Source: Artemia franciscana
Taxonomy: Eukaryota; Arthropoda; Branchiopoda; Anostraca; Artemiidae
Length of the DNA stretch: 64,000 nt
Direction: 5' to 3'
Assembly: GCF_032884065.1 (NCBI RefSeq)
Contig: NC_088872.1
Location: 9,981,493-10,045,492, forward strand
The notes under the pieces are model-generated. The model searched no databases, was not told where the DNA came from, and worked only from the letters and a program-made list of their open reading frames with translations. Shown piece by piece: positions 1 through 10,196 of the stretch; the first letter of the stretch is position 1; each line of letters begins with the position of its first letter. The position numbers and the translations under genes were made by a program.

Positions 1-35
1 ACATCATATACCAATTCAAAAACGAATGTATTCAA

Positions 36-109
36 GCCGAAGTAGCTGAGTTGGTAAAGCGTTATGTTCCAGGTCCGAGAGGTTCCAGGTTCGAACCTTG
101 GCTTTAGCA
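36..109 (+). pseudogene. tRNA-like module carried inside Helitron
   Basis: The sequence starts GCCGAAG and ends CTTTAGC, which pair as an acceptor stem with one mismatch and one wobble. An A-box (TAGCTGAGTTGG) and a perfect B-box (GGTTCGAACC) are present, and the T stem CCAGG/CTTGG closes a 7-nt loop. The anticodon arm is poor, so no isotype can be assigned. The Helitron copy at 33618-34626 has the same module with 7 extra bases in the anticodon/variable region. It is therefore part of the element and not a host tRNA gene. Whether RNA polymerase III reads it is unknown. Confidence 0.7.
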
Positions 110-407
110 TTAATACAAAAGAAGAAAAAAAACTAAAAAAGGTAAAATACAAAAGAAGAAAAAAACTAAAAAAGGTAAAAACTACAAAAAAAAACTAAAA
201 AGAAAATACTAAAAAAACTAAAAAGCTAAAAAAAAACTAAAAAAAAGTAAAAAACGAAATATTAAAAAAGAAAAAAAAATAAAAAAAGGTAAACACTACA
301 AAAAAAAACAAAAACTAATAAAAAGAAACTAAAAAACAAAAAACTGAAAAAGAAAAATAACTAAAAAAAGGAAAAAACTGAAAAATAAAGGAGAAAAAGA
401 AAACTAA
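110..407 (+). repeat. A-rich simple repeat (AAAAACT-type)
   Basis: Degenerate runs of A interrupted by CT, GT and ACT. The same tract, in reverse orientation, follows the tRNA-like module in the Helitron at 34240-34435. No coding signal. Confidence 0.85.
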
Positions 408-690
408 AACCGGGACACAGGGAATATAAATGACGACCGGGACACTCAAAGAGAAATTACAGACTGGGACACTCAAAGATAAATTACAGACCGGGACACA
501 AATGACGACTGGGACACAGGGAATATAAATGACGACTGGGACGCTCAAAGAGAAATTACAAACTGGGATACTGGGACACAAATGACGACCGGGATACTGG
601 GAATATAAATGACGACCGGGACACAGGGACACAGCTACAAGGGGGATGCCAGGGGCACAGGGGGATATATAAATGACGACGGGGACACAG
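408..690 (+). repeat. Helitron-internal GACCGGGACAC minisatellite
   Basis: Short units alternating GACCGGGACACAGGG, AATATAAATGAC and AAAGAGAAATTACAGAC. Open frames on the minus strand here (315-632) are artefacts of the repeat. The same array lies at 34045-34230 and 38690-39140 in the other Helitrons. Confidence 0.85.
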
Positions 691-695
691 GGAAT

Positions 696-893
696 GTTCG
701 ATTAGCAATCACCATCAACAAAGGTCAAGGGCAATCATTAGAATAATCAGGTATAGATCTGAATACGGATTGTTTTTCCCATGGACAATTTTATGTTGCA
801 TGTTCAAGAGTCGGTAAACCTGACAATCTATTTATATGCACAGACAATGGGACAGCAAAGAATGTTGTATATTCGCAAGTTTTACGTAGTTAA
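696..893 (+). pseudogene. Helitron helicase C-terminal tail, inactivated
   Basis: The reading frame starting at 696 gives the end of a Pif1-family Helitron helicase: an INKGQGQSLE motif, then HGQFYVACSRVGKPDN, then FICTDNGTAKNVVYSQVLRS and a stop at 891-893. An in-frame TAA sits at 744-746, directly after QSLE. The copies at 33789-33986 (minus), about 38271-38380 and 39141-39338 carry a stop at the same point. Only the last helicase motifs are left; the Rep nuclease and helicase core are absent. These frames are therefore relics of the autonomous parent. Confidence 0.85.
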
Positions 894-1012
894 AAACATA
901 TATATATATATATATATCTATCTATATTCACAGGTGGGACATAGGGACACAACTACAATGGCGCGTAACTAATATGGCGCGTAACGACTTACGCGCGCGG
1001 GGGGGCTTGGGG

Positions 1013-1076
1013 GGGGGCGCGAAGCGCCCCCACCAACTAGGTGTTGGGGTGGCGCGAAGCGCCACCCCAACAGCTA

Positions 1077-1077
<1 letters not shown>
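1013..1077 (+). other. Tandem Helitron 3' terminators (hairpin-CTAG twice)
   Basis: Hairpin 1 is GGGGGCGC/GCGCCCCC (1013-1020, 1024-1031, loop GAA), followed by CTAG at 1037-1040. Hairpin 2 is a perfect 14-bp stem (1042-1055 with 1059-1072, loop GAA), followed by G and CTAG at 1074-1077. The second CTAG is the used end, because flanking DNA differs between copies beyond it. Confidence 0.8.

Positions 1078-1152
<75 letters not shown>
1077..1152. repeat. (TA)n microsatellite
   Basis: About 75 bp of pure TA dinucleotides between two Helitron 3' ends. The IYIYIY reading frames on either strand here are meaningless. Confidence 0.97.
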
Positions 1153-1154
<2 letters not shown>

Positions 1155-1292
1155 ATATTCACAGGTGGGACACAGGGACACAACTACAATGGCGCGTAAC
1201 GACTTACGCGCGCGGGGGGGGCTGGGGGGGGGGCGCAAAGTGCCCCCACCAACTAGGTGTTGGGTGGCGCAAAGCGCCACCCCAACAGCTAA
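1153..1292 (+). mobile_element. Second Helitron 3' tail in tandem
   Basis: Repeats the last 140 bp of copy A: the CACAGGTGGGACACAGGG region, the GGCGCGTAAC palindrome, both terminal hairpins and an end at CTAA (1289-1292). One base is missing in the left arm of the last hairpin. It lacks everything upstream. It joins copy A through the TA tract, so it may be an array-derived duplication or an independent truncated insertion. Confidence 0.75.
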
Positions 1293-3235
1293 TTTGATAT
1301 ATAATGATATCAGCTGCTGAAAAGCCCATTATTTAAAAGTTTTATTTTACTGTAATTTATTTTTATTTTTAATGTTGTTATAAGTATATAAGAAAATATT
1401 TGTAATTTAATTTATTTTTAGTAAAGCGCCAATGACGCAGTGGGTTTTAGACTTTTTTTTTAGGTTAGGATTAGGGAAGGAGGTAGTACTCATACTCTTG
1501 TTTGTAGTGATTTTTGTTCGTTTCAAGCTTGGTTTCCATATTTAATTAAAGCTTTGTTCGTTTTTAGATTTATTTATTCATTAATACTAGTACATGTTTT
1601 ATGTTTGTTTGCTTTGATTGTTTAGTTAATTTCTGTTCGTTTTGGGTTTCATTTATGCTACAATAGTAAAATATTTTCGTTCGTTTTAAGCTTGATTTGT
1701 ATGTTCAATTTTAGCTGAACTCGTTTTAAGATTTATTTGTTCATTTATATTAGTACAACGAAAGAATAAAAACGAAAGCAATACGAAACCCGAAGAATGG
1801 AACAACAAGAACAGTGCAAGAAGAGACTTTTTTTATTATTTGTATTATTTCTGGCATAATTTATCTGTTTCTGCGTTTTTGTTTATTTGTGCTCCTACAA
1901 ATGTGCTTACAATGAGGGTCTTTTGACTTCAATTAAAAAAAAACAAATTTATAGGTAGGAGGACAGGTATTCATACAGGTAGGTATGGTAACGCCAGAGT
2001 TTCTGATACATTTGACGTTTGTCAAAAAAAAGACAAAAATCGCTTAATCTGCCTTTCATAATAAGCCTAGTCCATGATCTTTACAACGCTCATTGACTAA
2101 GAAAGTCCTTGCGTCAGTCCTGCAGGAGTTACGATTAAACCTCGGTTCTTATATTGCTAAGCCGAGATTAATCCACTGTGGCAGTACAGGCCGACCAAAA
2201 TTTTTTTTCTTTTACAATTAGTTTTATTTAGTACGGACGGAATTGAGTTCCAAGTGTCCACCTAACATTTACATAACAAATTGTTAAAAGATAACAAAAG
2301 GTCACCAGATAATCGCATCAGTCCACTGGGCATGGTCTTATGTTCTTTCTAACTTGCACAACAAATTGTTAAAAAAATACCGAATATTAAAAGATAATCC
2401 AATCAGATCACTAGACGTGGGGCCTTGTTATGTCGCTGGGCAATGATTTAAGTCCGACTAACTTGTTGCTGTGATTCTTCGGCTACGGTAAGCTTAACCC
2501 AGAAACAAATTGATGAATAGATAAATTAATAAACCTATTTATTTACACTTAGCAGCGAAATTGCGGTTAGTAACGTAACCAAAATTTGCTAAAAATTCTC
2601 AACAACTATCACGCTGAAGTCATAACGAATTTTCAACTTGGTCAAATGTGTTATTATTTCTGTATGAATGAAATTTGAAAAGATTAACCCCATAGATAAA
2701 TGTGTAATAGAACAGGAAAAGAAAGACAACTTTCCTATTGCTCCGTTAAAAAGGAAAGGCTTTGATACCACAGGCTTACGCCTTTAACGTATTTCGTAAG
2801 CAAGTCATATAATTCCAACAACATTACACTGAAACGTCATTGCGTCAGAAAAGGAAGCTGAAGAACTCTGCCTTCTTTAAGCCTGATTGGTTTGTCCGTG
2901 TTCCCGTGTGAAATTTCAAGCCAGCTAAAAGAACGAAAAGCTTTCAGGCCACAAAATCTTTTACTATTTCTCTTGTTCTCTATGGGGTAATTATACGTAA
3001 ATCATGCAACTGGTAACCTAGTCCCGATCTGAGGCTTTGAAATCATCTTTGATAGAGAGAACTTACCCTATCTTCCTTTTTACAGATCTATTATGCTTAA
3101 TATAACAACTCTATTAACAAAATTACTTTAATAGATTATAAACTACCATTAGGGAAAACTAAATGTGCATTTTTAACAGTTAGAAATTAATTTTGGTAAA
3201 TTTAAGCTTATAAAACGTGTTTGAGCGTGCGATAA
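1293..3235. other. No recognised gene; weak direct repeat
   Basis: AT-rich DNA. A degenerate direct repeat is visible at 1518-1597 and 1679-1757 (GTTCGTTTTAAGCTTG at the start, TTAGTAC at the end). No long or conserved-looking coding frame on either strand. Confidence 0.6.
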
Positions 3236-3346
3236 ATCCCGATGGAGAATCCAACTCTAAAAATTTAGGTTATATGAAAGGGGCTATCCCCTCCTGAACG
3301 TCTCGCTCTTTACGCTAAAGTTAAACTCTTTGTCACAACTCTACTT
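3236..3346 (+). repeat. Palindromic repeat family, left half (split by Penelope element)
   Basis: Matches the inner part of the family's head palindrome (GGGGCTATCCCCTCC, then CTCTTTACGCTAAAG, then AACTCTACTT at 3337-3346). It stops at the Penelope insertion and resumes at 6930. Confidence 0.75.
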
Positions 3347-3437
3347 ATGAAAACAAAGAAAGGGAATAAAAAATGAAAAGAGAAAAAACAAATAGGTGAA
3401 AAAACGAGGATTTTATCAGCCAGTAGCTAAATATGAA

Positions 3438-3493
3438 AAACAAGCAAATATTTCGACAAGGACCTCCGCCAAGTCGTCCTCAGTGCTCAAAGA
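3438..3493 (-). ncRNA. Hammerhead-ribozyme-like motif, minus PLE copy
   Basis: On the minus strand the order is GAGCA, CTGAGGA (fits CUGANGA), a GAC...GTC stem II, GAAA, a very short stem III (TA), then TT and TGCTT. TGCTT pairs with GAGCA as stem I. Tiny stem III hammerheads are known from Penelope-like elements. The core bases are seen; cleavage is inferred. Confidence 0.5.
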
Positions 3494-3605
3494 AAACAAA
3501 GAAAAAAAACCAGCAAAATCTAACCTTTATAAGTGAACTACACGAGAAGAAGACAGATACTGACTCAACCAACAAAAAACCAAGTTTAAATCAATAAAAG
3601 AGAAG

Positions 3606-4935
3606 TTACCAATTAGATTGAATAGGTATCCTTTGCCTTGCAACAGATTTCGCCTGTCTACAATTTCGGTTCTCATTAGATATGCGGACAGGTTGTCTTA
3701 AATTAGACTGAGCGGAAATATTCATAGAGTCTTTTAATATTAAATTATTATAAATTGGGCTTAAGGAAATATCTCCCGTGTCTCTATTTATAGCCAAATT
3801 TCTATTTATATGTTTTTTTTTTATCTCAATAGCCTCTTTAAAAGATTGCGGTAGACCATTTACAGTAGATATTAAAGTTGCCTCTTCAAAGAGAACTAAA
3901 TGGGCAGGATTTTCGTATATATGCTGGGCCAGAGCTGAATCAAAGTTGTCATTTTTATTTTCCAATCTCAGGGACTTATCTATTGAAATTTTGTGTTCTT
4001 GCAATCGTTCCCCTAGTTGTTGATTGGTCCTTCCAATGTAAAATTTTCCACACGAACACGGGACTCTGTAGACACCACTACCTAGTATAGGGTCCGTTTT
4101 ATCCTTTCCCGAGTTGAAAAAATGTTCAACTTTTTGTTCAGTTTTAAAAGAAACAGAGAGATTATGTCTTTTTAAAACTTTTCCAAGTTTATCGCTGAGT
4201 TTTGAGACGTATGGTAATGTAGTGAAAGTTTTTTTCTCAGTTGCCAGTGTACCTGAATCAAGGGGGACGGGCTTCCTGTTTTCCTGTTTAATCTTTTTTA
4301 ATCGTCTATCTATTATATTTTCAATGAGGTTGATTGGGTAGCCATTGCAGAATAGAATGTCTTTAACATAGTCTAACTCGGATTTTACATGATTACGTGA
4401 ACATATTTTTAGAACCCTGTCGACTAAAGAAATTACTACCCCTCTTTTTACACAAGGAGGGTGATTTGACGAGAAATGTAGATACCGATCATTATGGGTT
4501 GGCTTTCTATATATAGAAAAATCCAGGCTAGGAATATTTTTTATAATTAAAACATCCAAGAAAGGGAGCTTTCCTGAATCTTCCAGTTCTATTGTAAATT
4601 GAAGATTCGAATCAAAAGAAGTCAAATGTGCCAAAAAAACTTTTAGAGAGTTCTGACCATGTTCCCAAACAGCAAGAATATCATCAACGAAACGAAACCA
4701 GAGAGAGTGTTTTAAGGGGAAACTATTCAAAGCAGACTGTTCTATGAAATCCATGTAAAAATTTGCCAAAAAAGGAGACAAAACAGTGCCCATGGGCAGG
4801 CCCTTGACCTGAAGGAAAATTTTTTCTCGAAACCTAAAATATAAAGAGAACTTGTTGCAAAGACGTACAAGCGTCATTATTGTGTCAATTTACAAGGTTT
4901 TGTAATCTGCCCAAGTAGAATTTTCCTCTAATTTT
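3606..4935 (-). pseudogene. Penelope-like RT/GIY-YIG protein, 5'-truncated copy
   Basis: The open part (4877 down to 3606, 423 aa) contains the RT palm with LPMGTVLSPFLANFYMDF, the catalytic box RFVDDILAVW (about residues 62-71), a linker, and a GIY-YIG nuclease in the C-terminal part (GVYRVPCSCGKFYIGRT, with the Cys pair typical of Penelope). Matching codons continue upstream to about 4935 but are closed by an in-frame TAA at 4890-4892, where the sister copy has GAA. The N-terminal RT fingers are missing. The C-terminus (KSVARQRIPIQSNW) is intact. It lacks the 2-nt A-tract insertion that breaks the plus copy. Confidence 0.85.
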
Positions 4936-6631
4936 GAGGAAAGAATTAGAAATTTTAAAAGATAATAGACTAATCACCCCTCAAATGTACAGAAAATTTT
5001 ACCCAAAAGGTTGTTCAGCCCCAAAATTTTACGGTCTACCCAAAATTCATAAGAAGGATACTCCGTTACGTCCTATTGTAGCATGTCATAGCTCTCCAGC
5101 TACAGGCGTAGGAAAATTCTTAGCTACAATTTTCAAGTATCTTCTAACAACACAGAAATCTTATATAAAAAATTCCATAGATCTTGTTGAGAAGCTGAAA
5201 AATCATAGTATAACAGAAAAAACTATCTTATCTAGTTTTTGATGCAATTCCCATGTACACTTCATGCGATGTCCATAAATGTGAACAGGCCTTACAAAGA
5301 AAATTAGAGGAAAATTCTACTTGGGCAGATTACAAAACCTTGGAAATTGACACAATAATGACGCTTGTACGTCTTTGCAACAAGTTCTCTTTATATTTTA
5401 GGTTTCGAGAAAAATTTTTCCTTCAGGTCAAGGGCCTGCCCATGGGCACTGTTTTGTCTCCTTTTTTGGCAAATTTTTACATGGATTTCATAGAACAGTC
5501 TGCTTTGAATAGTTTCCCCTTAAAACACTCTCTCTGGTTTCGTTTCGTTGATGATATTCTTGCTGTTTGGGAACATGGTCAGAACTCTCTAAAAGTTTTT
5601 TTGGCACATTTGAATTCTTTTGATTCGAATCTTCAATTTACAATAGAACTGGAAGATTCAGGAAAGCTCCCTTTCTTGGATGTTTTAATTATAAAAAATA
5701 TTCCTAGCCTGGATTTTTCTATATATAGAAAGCCAACCCATAATGATCGGTATCTACATTTCTCGTCAAATCACCCTCCTTGTGTAAAAAGAGGGGTAGT
5801 AATTTCTTTAGTCGACAGGGTTCTAAAAATATGTTCACGTAATCATGTAAAATCCGAGTTAGACTATGTTAAAGACATTCTATTCTGCAATGGCTACCCA
5901 ATCAACCTCATTGAAAATATAATAGATAGACGATTAAAAAAGATTAAACAGGAAAACAGGAAGCCCGTCCCCCTTGATTCAGGTACACTGGCAATTGAGA
6001 AAAAAACTTTCACTACATTACCATACGTCTCAAAACTCAGCGATAAACTTGGAAAAATTTTAAAAAGACATAATCTCTCTGTTTCTTTTAAAACTGAACA
6101 AAAAGTTGAACATTTTTTCAACTCGGGAAAGGATAAAACGGACCCTATACTAGGTAGTGGTGTCTACAGAGTCCCGTGTTCATGTGGAAAATTTTACATT
6201 GGAAGGACCAATCAACAACTAGGGGAACGATTGCAAGAACACAAAATTTCAATAGATAAGTCCCTGAGATCGGAAAATAAAAATGACAACTTTGATTCAG
6301 CTCTGGCCCAGCATATATACGAAAATCCTGCCCATTTAGTTCTCTTTGAAGAGTCAACTTTAATATCTACTGTAAATGGTCTACCGCAATCTTTTAAAGA
6401 GGCTATTGAGATAAAAAAAAAAAACATATAAATAGAAATTTGGCTATAAATAGAGACACGGGAGATATTTCCTTAAGCCCAATTTATAATAATTTAATAT
6501 TAAAAGACTCTATGAATATTTCCGCTCAGTCTGATTTAAGACAACCTGTCCGCATATCTAATGAAAACCGAAATTGTAGACAGGCGAAATCTGTTGCAAG
6601 GCAAAGGATACTTATTCAATCTAATTGGTAA
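4934..6631 (+). pseudogene. Penelope-like RT/GIY-YIG protein, longer copy with two frameshifts
   Basis: Frame 1 (4934-5242) has the RT fingers with GLPKIHKKDTPLRPIV. One surplus T in a T run at about 5236-5240 breaks SFDAIPMYTS, and the frame resumes at 5253-6431 with the palm (LPMGTVLSPFLANFYMDF; catalytic RFVDD, with the GTT GAT GAT codons at 5547-5555) and the GIY-YIG nuclease (GVY at 6159-6167). A tract of 12 A at about 6413-6424, against 10 in the sister copy, causes a second frameshift. The last 63 codons run in another frame to 6631. The region upstream of the RT fingers is absent, so the element is 5'-truncated. It is a young but dead copy. Confidence 0.87.
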
Positions 6632-6746
6632 CTTCTCTTTCATTGATTTAAACTTAGTTTTTTGTTGGTTGAGTCAGTATCTGTCTTCCTCTCGTGTAGT
6701 TCACTTATAAAGGTTAGATTTTGCTGTTTTTTTTTCTTTGTTTTCT

Positions 6747-6800
6747 TTGAGCACTGAGGACGACTTGGCGGAGGTCCTTGTCGAAATATTTCCTTGTTTT
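6747..6800 (+). ncRNA. Hammerhead-ribozyme-like motif, plus PLE copy
   Basis: Same layout as the motif at 3438-3493: GAGCA, CTGAGGA, GAC...GTC, GAAA. Here the 3' strand of stem I reads TCCTT instead of TGCTT, which loses one pair, so this copy should be weaker or inactive. Confidence 0.4.
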
Positions 6801-6929
6801 TCATATTTAGCTACTGGCTGATAAAATCCTCGTTTTTTCACCTATTTGTTTTTTCTCTTTTCATTTTTTATTCCCTTTCTTTGTTTTCATACGTCATGCA
6901 CAGCCAGTATGGTCTCAGAACGTGTTCAT

Positions 6930-7075
6930 AACTCTACTTGAGAGAGAGGCGTTGAGGAGAAACAGCCTCTTTCATAAATAGAATAATTTCTGTTCGTTTT
7001 AAGTCTTAATGTCGCTACTTACTTTCAGTTTAAAAAACTTGTTTTTGGAAATTTCATTTTTGAATATTTTTCAAC
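6930..7075 (+). repeat. Palindromic repeat family, right half after Penelope insertion
   Basis: Begins with the duplicated AACTCTACTT, then GGCGTTGAGGAG, ATAATTTCTGTTCGTTTTAAG and the motif GTCGCTACTTAC. This continues the head palindrome interrupted at 3346. Confidence 0.75.
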
Positions 7076-7195
7076 TAACATAGGTTCGAATTTATCTTAA
7101 TGAAAACTTAAAATAAAATTAGCATATTAGTTTTGGAAAATTAATTCCGAATATGAAGGGTTACCTCCTCCTCAAGACCTTGCTCTTTAAACTAT

Positions 7196-8834
7196 TAAAT
7201 AAAAAAAAACTAATTTTTTTAGCTGAAAGTAAGGAGCGACATTAAAACTTAAAACGAACAGAAATTACTCCGTATATGAAACGGGTTGTCCCCTCCGCAA
7301 TCTCTCGCTCTTTACGCTAAAGCTTTTAATTGTTTTAAAAAGTAGAATTGTGGCAAAGAGTCAAACTTTAGCGTAACGAGCGAGGGATTGCGGAGGGGAC
7401 AACCCATTTCATATACGGAGTAATTTCTGTTCGTTTTAAGTTTTAATGTCGCTCCTGTCTTTCAGCTAAAAAAATTAGTTTTTTATATTTAATTTCTGAA
7501 CGTTTTTGAGTTAATGTATGTTTGGTTTTGGCTCTCCGCACACAAATTATTAAAATGAAATTTGTATATTAATTCTTTTTTTTGGCCAAATGGCTTTCTC
7601 TTAGTTTTGATCAGACGATTTTGAGAAATAAGTGGTGGAGAAGGAGGCCTAGTTGGCCTCCAATTTTTCGTTTACTTAAAAAGGCAACTAGAACTTTAAA
7701 TTTTTAACGAACGTTTTTATTAGTAAAATATATACGTAACTTAAGAATTAACTTACGTAACAAACTTTCATAACTTTATATTTTTATTATGTATGCGAGG
7801 GGGTTTGTACCCTCGTTAATACCTCGCTCTTTACACTAAATCGTAGGTTTTGTCCCAATTCTTTAAGAATGACCCCTGAATCAGAAAGGCCGTAGAACAA
7901 ATAGTTGAAATTACTAATCTCTGTTCGTTTTAAGTTTCAATGCTACTTCTTCCTTTCATTTGAAAAAACGTTTTCATGTTTATTTTTCATTGTTTTCTTA
8001 TAGTAATGCTAGAGAATCCTGCGCCCTTTTCATTGAATTTTTCTTCCTCCATGACATATTCCTCCAAGGAAAGATCCTCCAACATAGCCCCCTCTCCTCA
8101 GCCCCACCCCCAAACAAAATAAAATCCCCCTGAAAACGTCTGTACACTTCCCAATAACCATTACGATATGTAAACACTGGTCAAAGTTTGTAACTTGCAG
8201 CCCCTCCCCCAGGGATTGTGCGGGAGTAAGTCATCCCCAAGGACATAGTTATTGTGGTTTTCGACTTTGCTGAACAAAATGGCTATCTCAAAATTTTGAT
8301 CCGTTGACTTTGGGAAAAAATGAGCGTGGGAGGGGGCCTAGATGCCCTCCAATTTTTGGTCACTTAAAAAGGGGACTAGAACTTTTCATTTCCGTTAGAA
8401 TGAGCCCTGAGCCCTCTTGCGACATTCTAGGACCACATGGTCGATACGATGACACCTGGAAAAAAAAAAAAAAAACACGCACCCGTGATTTGTCTTCTGG
8501 CAAAAATGCAAAATTCCACATTTTTGTAGATAGGAGCTTGAAACTTATACAGTAGGGTTCTCTGATACTCTGAATCTGATGGTGTCAATTTTCGTTAAGA
8601 TCCTACGACTTTTAGGGGGTGTTTCCCCCTATTTTCCTAAATAAGGCAAATTTTCTCAGGCTCGTAACTTTTGATGAGTAAGACTAAACTTGATGAAACT
8701 TATATTTTGAAAATCACCATTAAAATGCGATTCTTTTGACGTAGCTATTGATATCAAAATTCAATTTTTTAGAGTTTTGGTTACTATTGAGCCGGGTCGC
8801 TCCTTATTACAGTTCGTTACCACGAACTGTTTGA
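7196..8834 (+). repeat. Palindromic composite repeat, near full copy
   Basis: The head palindrome occupies 7196-7498: arms of about 140 bp begin and end with TTAAATAAAAAA-type tails and GCTGAAAGTAAGGAGCGAC. A module of about 450 bp (TTTTGGCTCTCCGCAC to TTTACACTAAATCG) follows, then one of about 800 bp (AATGCTAGAGAATCC onward). The end is TCGCTCCTTATTACAG and the 22-bp palindrome CAGTTCGTTACCACGAACTG. No coding capacity. Short frames in it (for example 8304-8555) recur only as repeat sequence. Confidence 0.85.
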
Positions 8835-8904
8835 AAGTTGTTAGCACTTTCAAAAAAGCTTCCTATTCCAGTTAAACTATTATTCAATAATAGTAAACAG
8901 TCAA

Positions 8905-10040
8905 AATTTCGCGTAAAGAGGAAGGTATGGTGGAGGGGACAACCCGTCATACATGGCATAATTTCTGTTCGTTTTTCAAATAATGGCTGTAACTATGGCT
9001 TACCCTCTATTGTATATACTCCCCCCCTCATGGAAAACTCCTCCGTGGAAATTTCATCCAATATAAAGCGCACCTCCCTCCCCCGTCAAATTCATTCCGT
9101 ACAGTTTTTTCCTCGCTGAGAATCCCACTCCTTGTAAAATTGCTTGGGAGCGATTCACCCTGAAAAATTTTTCTTAGCATGCTTTCATTTTAATAACCAT
9201 TTAATCTCCAATCGGTCTCTCGATCACTCCAAAAATGCCGCCTACCGTGGAAATTATTTCCCAGAAAACAAAACACACGGAAAAACGCCCCTGGGTAATT
9301 CCCCCGGAACGTTTCCACATAAAAAAATGGGCAAAGAGAATGTAGGACAATTAAAAAGAATTTTGTATAGTAATTTTGTCCAAAACCCTAACATTTCTGC
9401 TGGAATATTTACTCATCAGAAATTTCCCTCCTCAAGGAAGATTCTCCCCACAGAAAGCCATCCTGAGCATACCTCCCCCCCAAAAAAAAAATACTATATG
9501 TAAACCATGGGCAAAGTTCACAACTTGCAGCCCTTCCCCCGGGGACTGTGGGGGTCATTTTACTCCTAAGGACATAGTTATTAGATCTTTTCGACTATAC
9601 TGAAAAAATGGCAATTTCAAAATTTTGATCAGGTGACTTTGGGAAACACTATAGCGTGGGAGGGGGCCTAGATGCCTTCCAATTTTATTGGTCCCTTAAA
9701 AAGGCCACTAGAACTTTTAATTTCCGTTCGAATGAGCTATCTTGCGATATATTAGGACCACTGGGTCGATATGATCATCCCTGGGGAAAAAAAAATAAAT
9801 AAATAAACAACCATCCGTGATCTTCCTTCTGGTAAAAAATTCAAAATTCCACATTTTTGCAGATACGAGCTTGAAACCTTTATAATAGAAGGGTTCTCTG
9901 ATACGCCGAACCTAATGGTGTGACTTTCATTAGGATTCTGTGACTTTTAGGGGGGAGGTTTCCCTCTTTTTTCGAAAATAGGGCAAATATTCCCAGGCTC
10001 GTAGCTTTTGATGGGTAAGACTAAACTTGATGAGATTTAT
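8905..10040 (+). repeat. Palindromic composite repeat, 5'-truncated degenerate copy
   Basis: Lacks the head palindrome. It starts at the CGTAAAGAG/ATAATTTCTGTTCG boundary of the second module and runs through the third module (GTGGGAGGGGGCCTAG at 9656, CTTGAAACC) to about 10040, where it breaks off before the terminal 22-bp palindrome. More diverged than its neighbours. 10041-10196 holds nothing recognised. Confidence 0.75.
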
Positions 10041-10196
10041 AGCCATCGTTCTTAAAAATCCTTATAGATTTTAGACAGGTATGCACAGGGACGGGGAGGA
10101 GTAGTCCTAAGCCCTTGCTTCTACCAGAATCCCGCAATTTTTATGACTCTTCCCATAATTTTTGCGCAAGACAACAAAATCATACGTCTCTTTTTC

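Larger units (their letters stand above)
1..1077 (+). mobile_element. Helitron copy A (5' end outside window)
   Basis: Rolling-circle transposon copy. From left to right it holds a tRNA-like module, an A-rich tract, a G/A/C-rich minisatellite, the last 65 codons of a Helitron Pif1-type helicase, a TA tract and a 3' terminus with hairpins followed by CTAG at 1074-1077, then host T at 1078. Hairpin plus CTRR next to T is the Helitron 3' signature. By comparison with the complete minus-strand copy at 33618-34626, only about 70 bp of the 5' end lies outside the window. No Rep domain is present, so it is non-autonomous. Confidence 0.88.
3347..6929. mobile_element. Penelope-like retroelement, head-to-head inverted pair
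   Basis: Two nearly identical copies point away from each other: minus strand about 3348-4935 and plus strand about 5303-6891, separated by about 370 bp that belong only to the plus copy. The arms differ by only about a dozen amino-acid changes. The element codes for a reverse transcriptase fused to a GIY-YIG endonuclease, the Penelope hallmark, and partial inverted or tandem copies are typical of this group. It is flanked by a 10-bp direct repeat AACTCTACTT (3337-3346 and 6930-6939), a probable target duplication inside a palindromic repeat. Confidence 0.85.

Noticed and set aside
315-632. Minus-strand 105-aa frame rich in Pro, Val, Cys and Ser (also 34050-34277 and 38678-39166)
   Set aside because: It is the translation of the Helitron minisatellite. 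The frame exists in each array copy and has no start context or protein family.
781-972. Plus-strand frame starting MDNFMLHVQESVN, and its equivalent at 33656-33901
   Set aside because: Shifted frame of the Helitron helicase tail; the frame starting at 696 gives the recognisable helicase residues.
974-1297. Frames with long IYIYIY runs on both strands
   Set aside because: Translation of a TA microsatellite.
3778-4341. Plus-strand frames antisense to the Penelope ORF (and 5894-6427 minus)
   Set aside because: Shadow frames; the opposite strand carries the RT and GIY-YIG motifs.
8304-8555. Small ORFs inside composite repeats (also 9144-9503, 22270-22626, 37246-37494)
   Set aside because: Other copies of the same repeat break these frames freely, so no selection for coding is evident.
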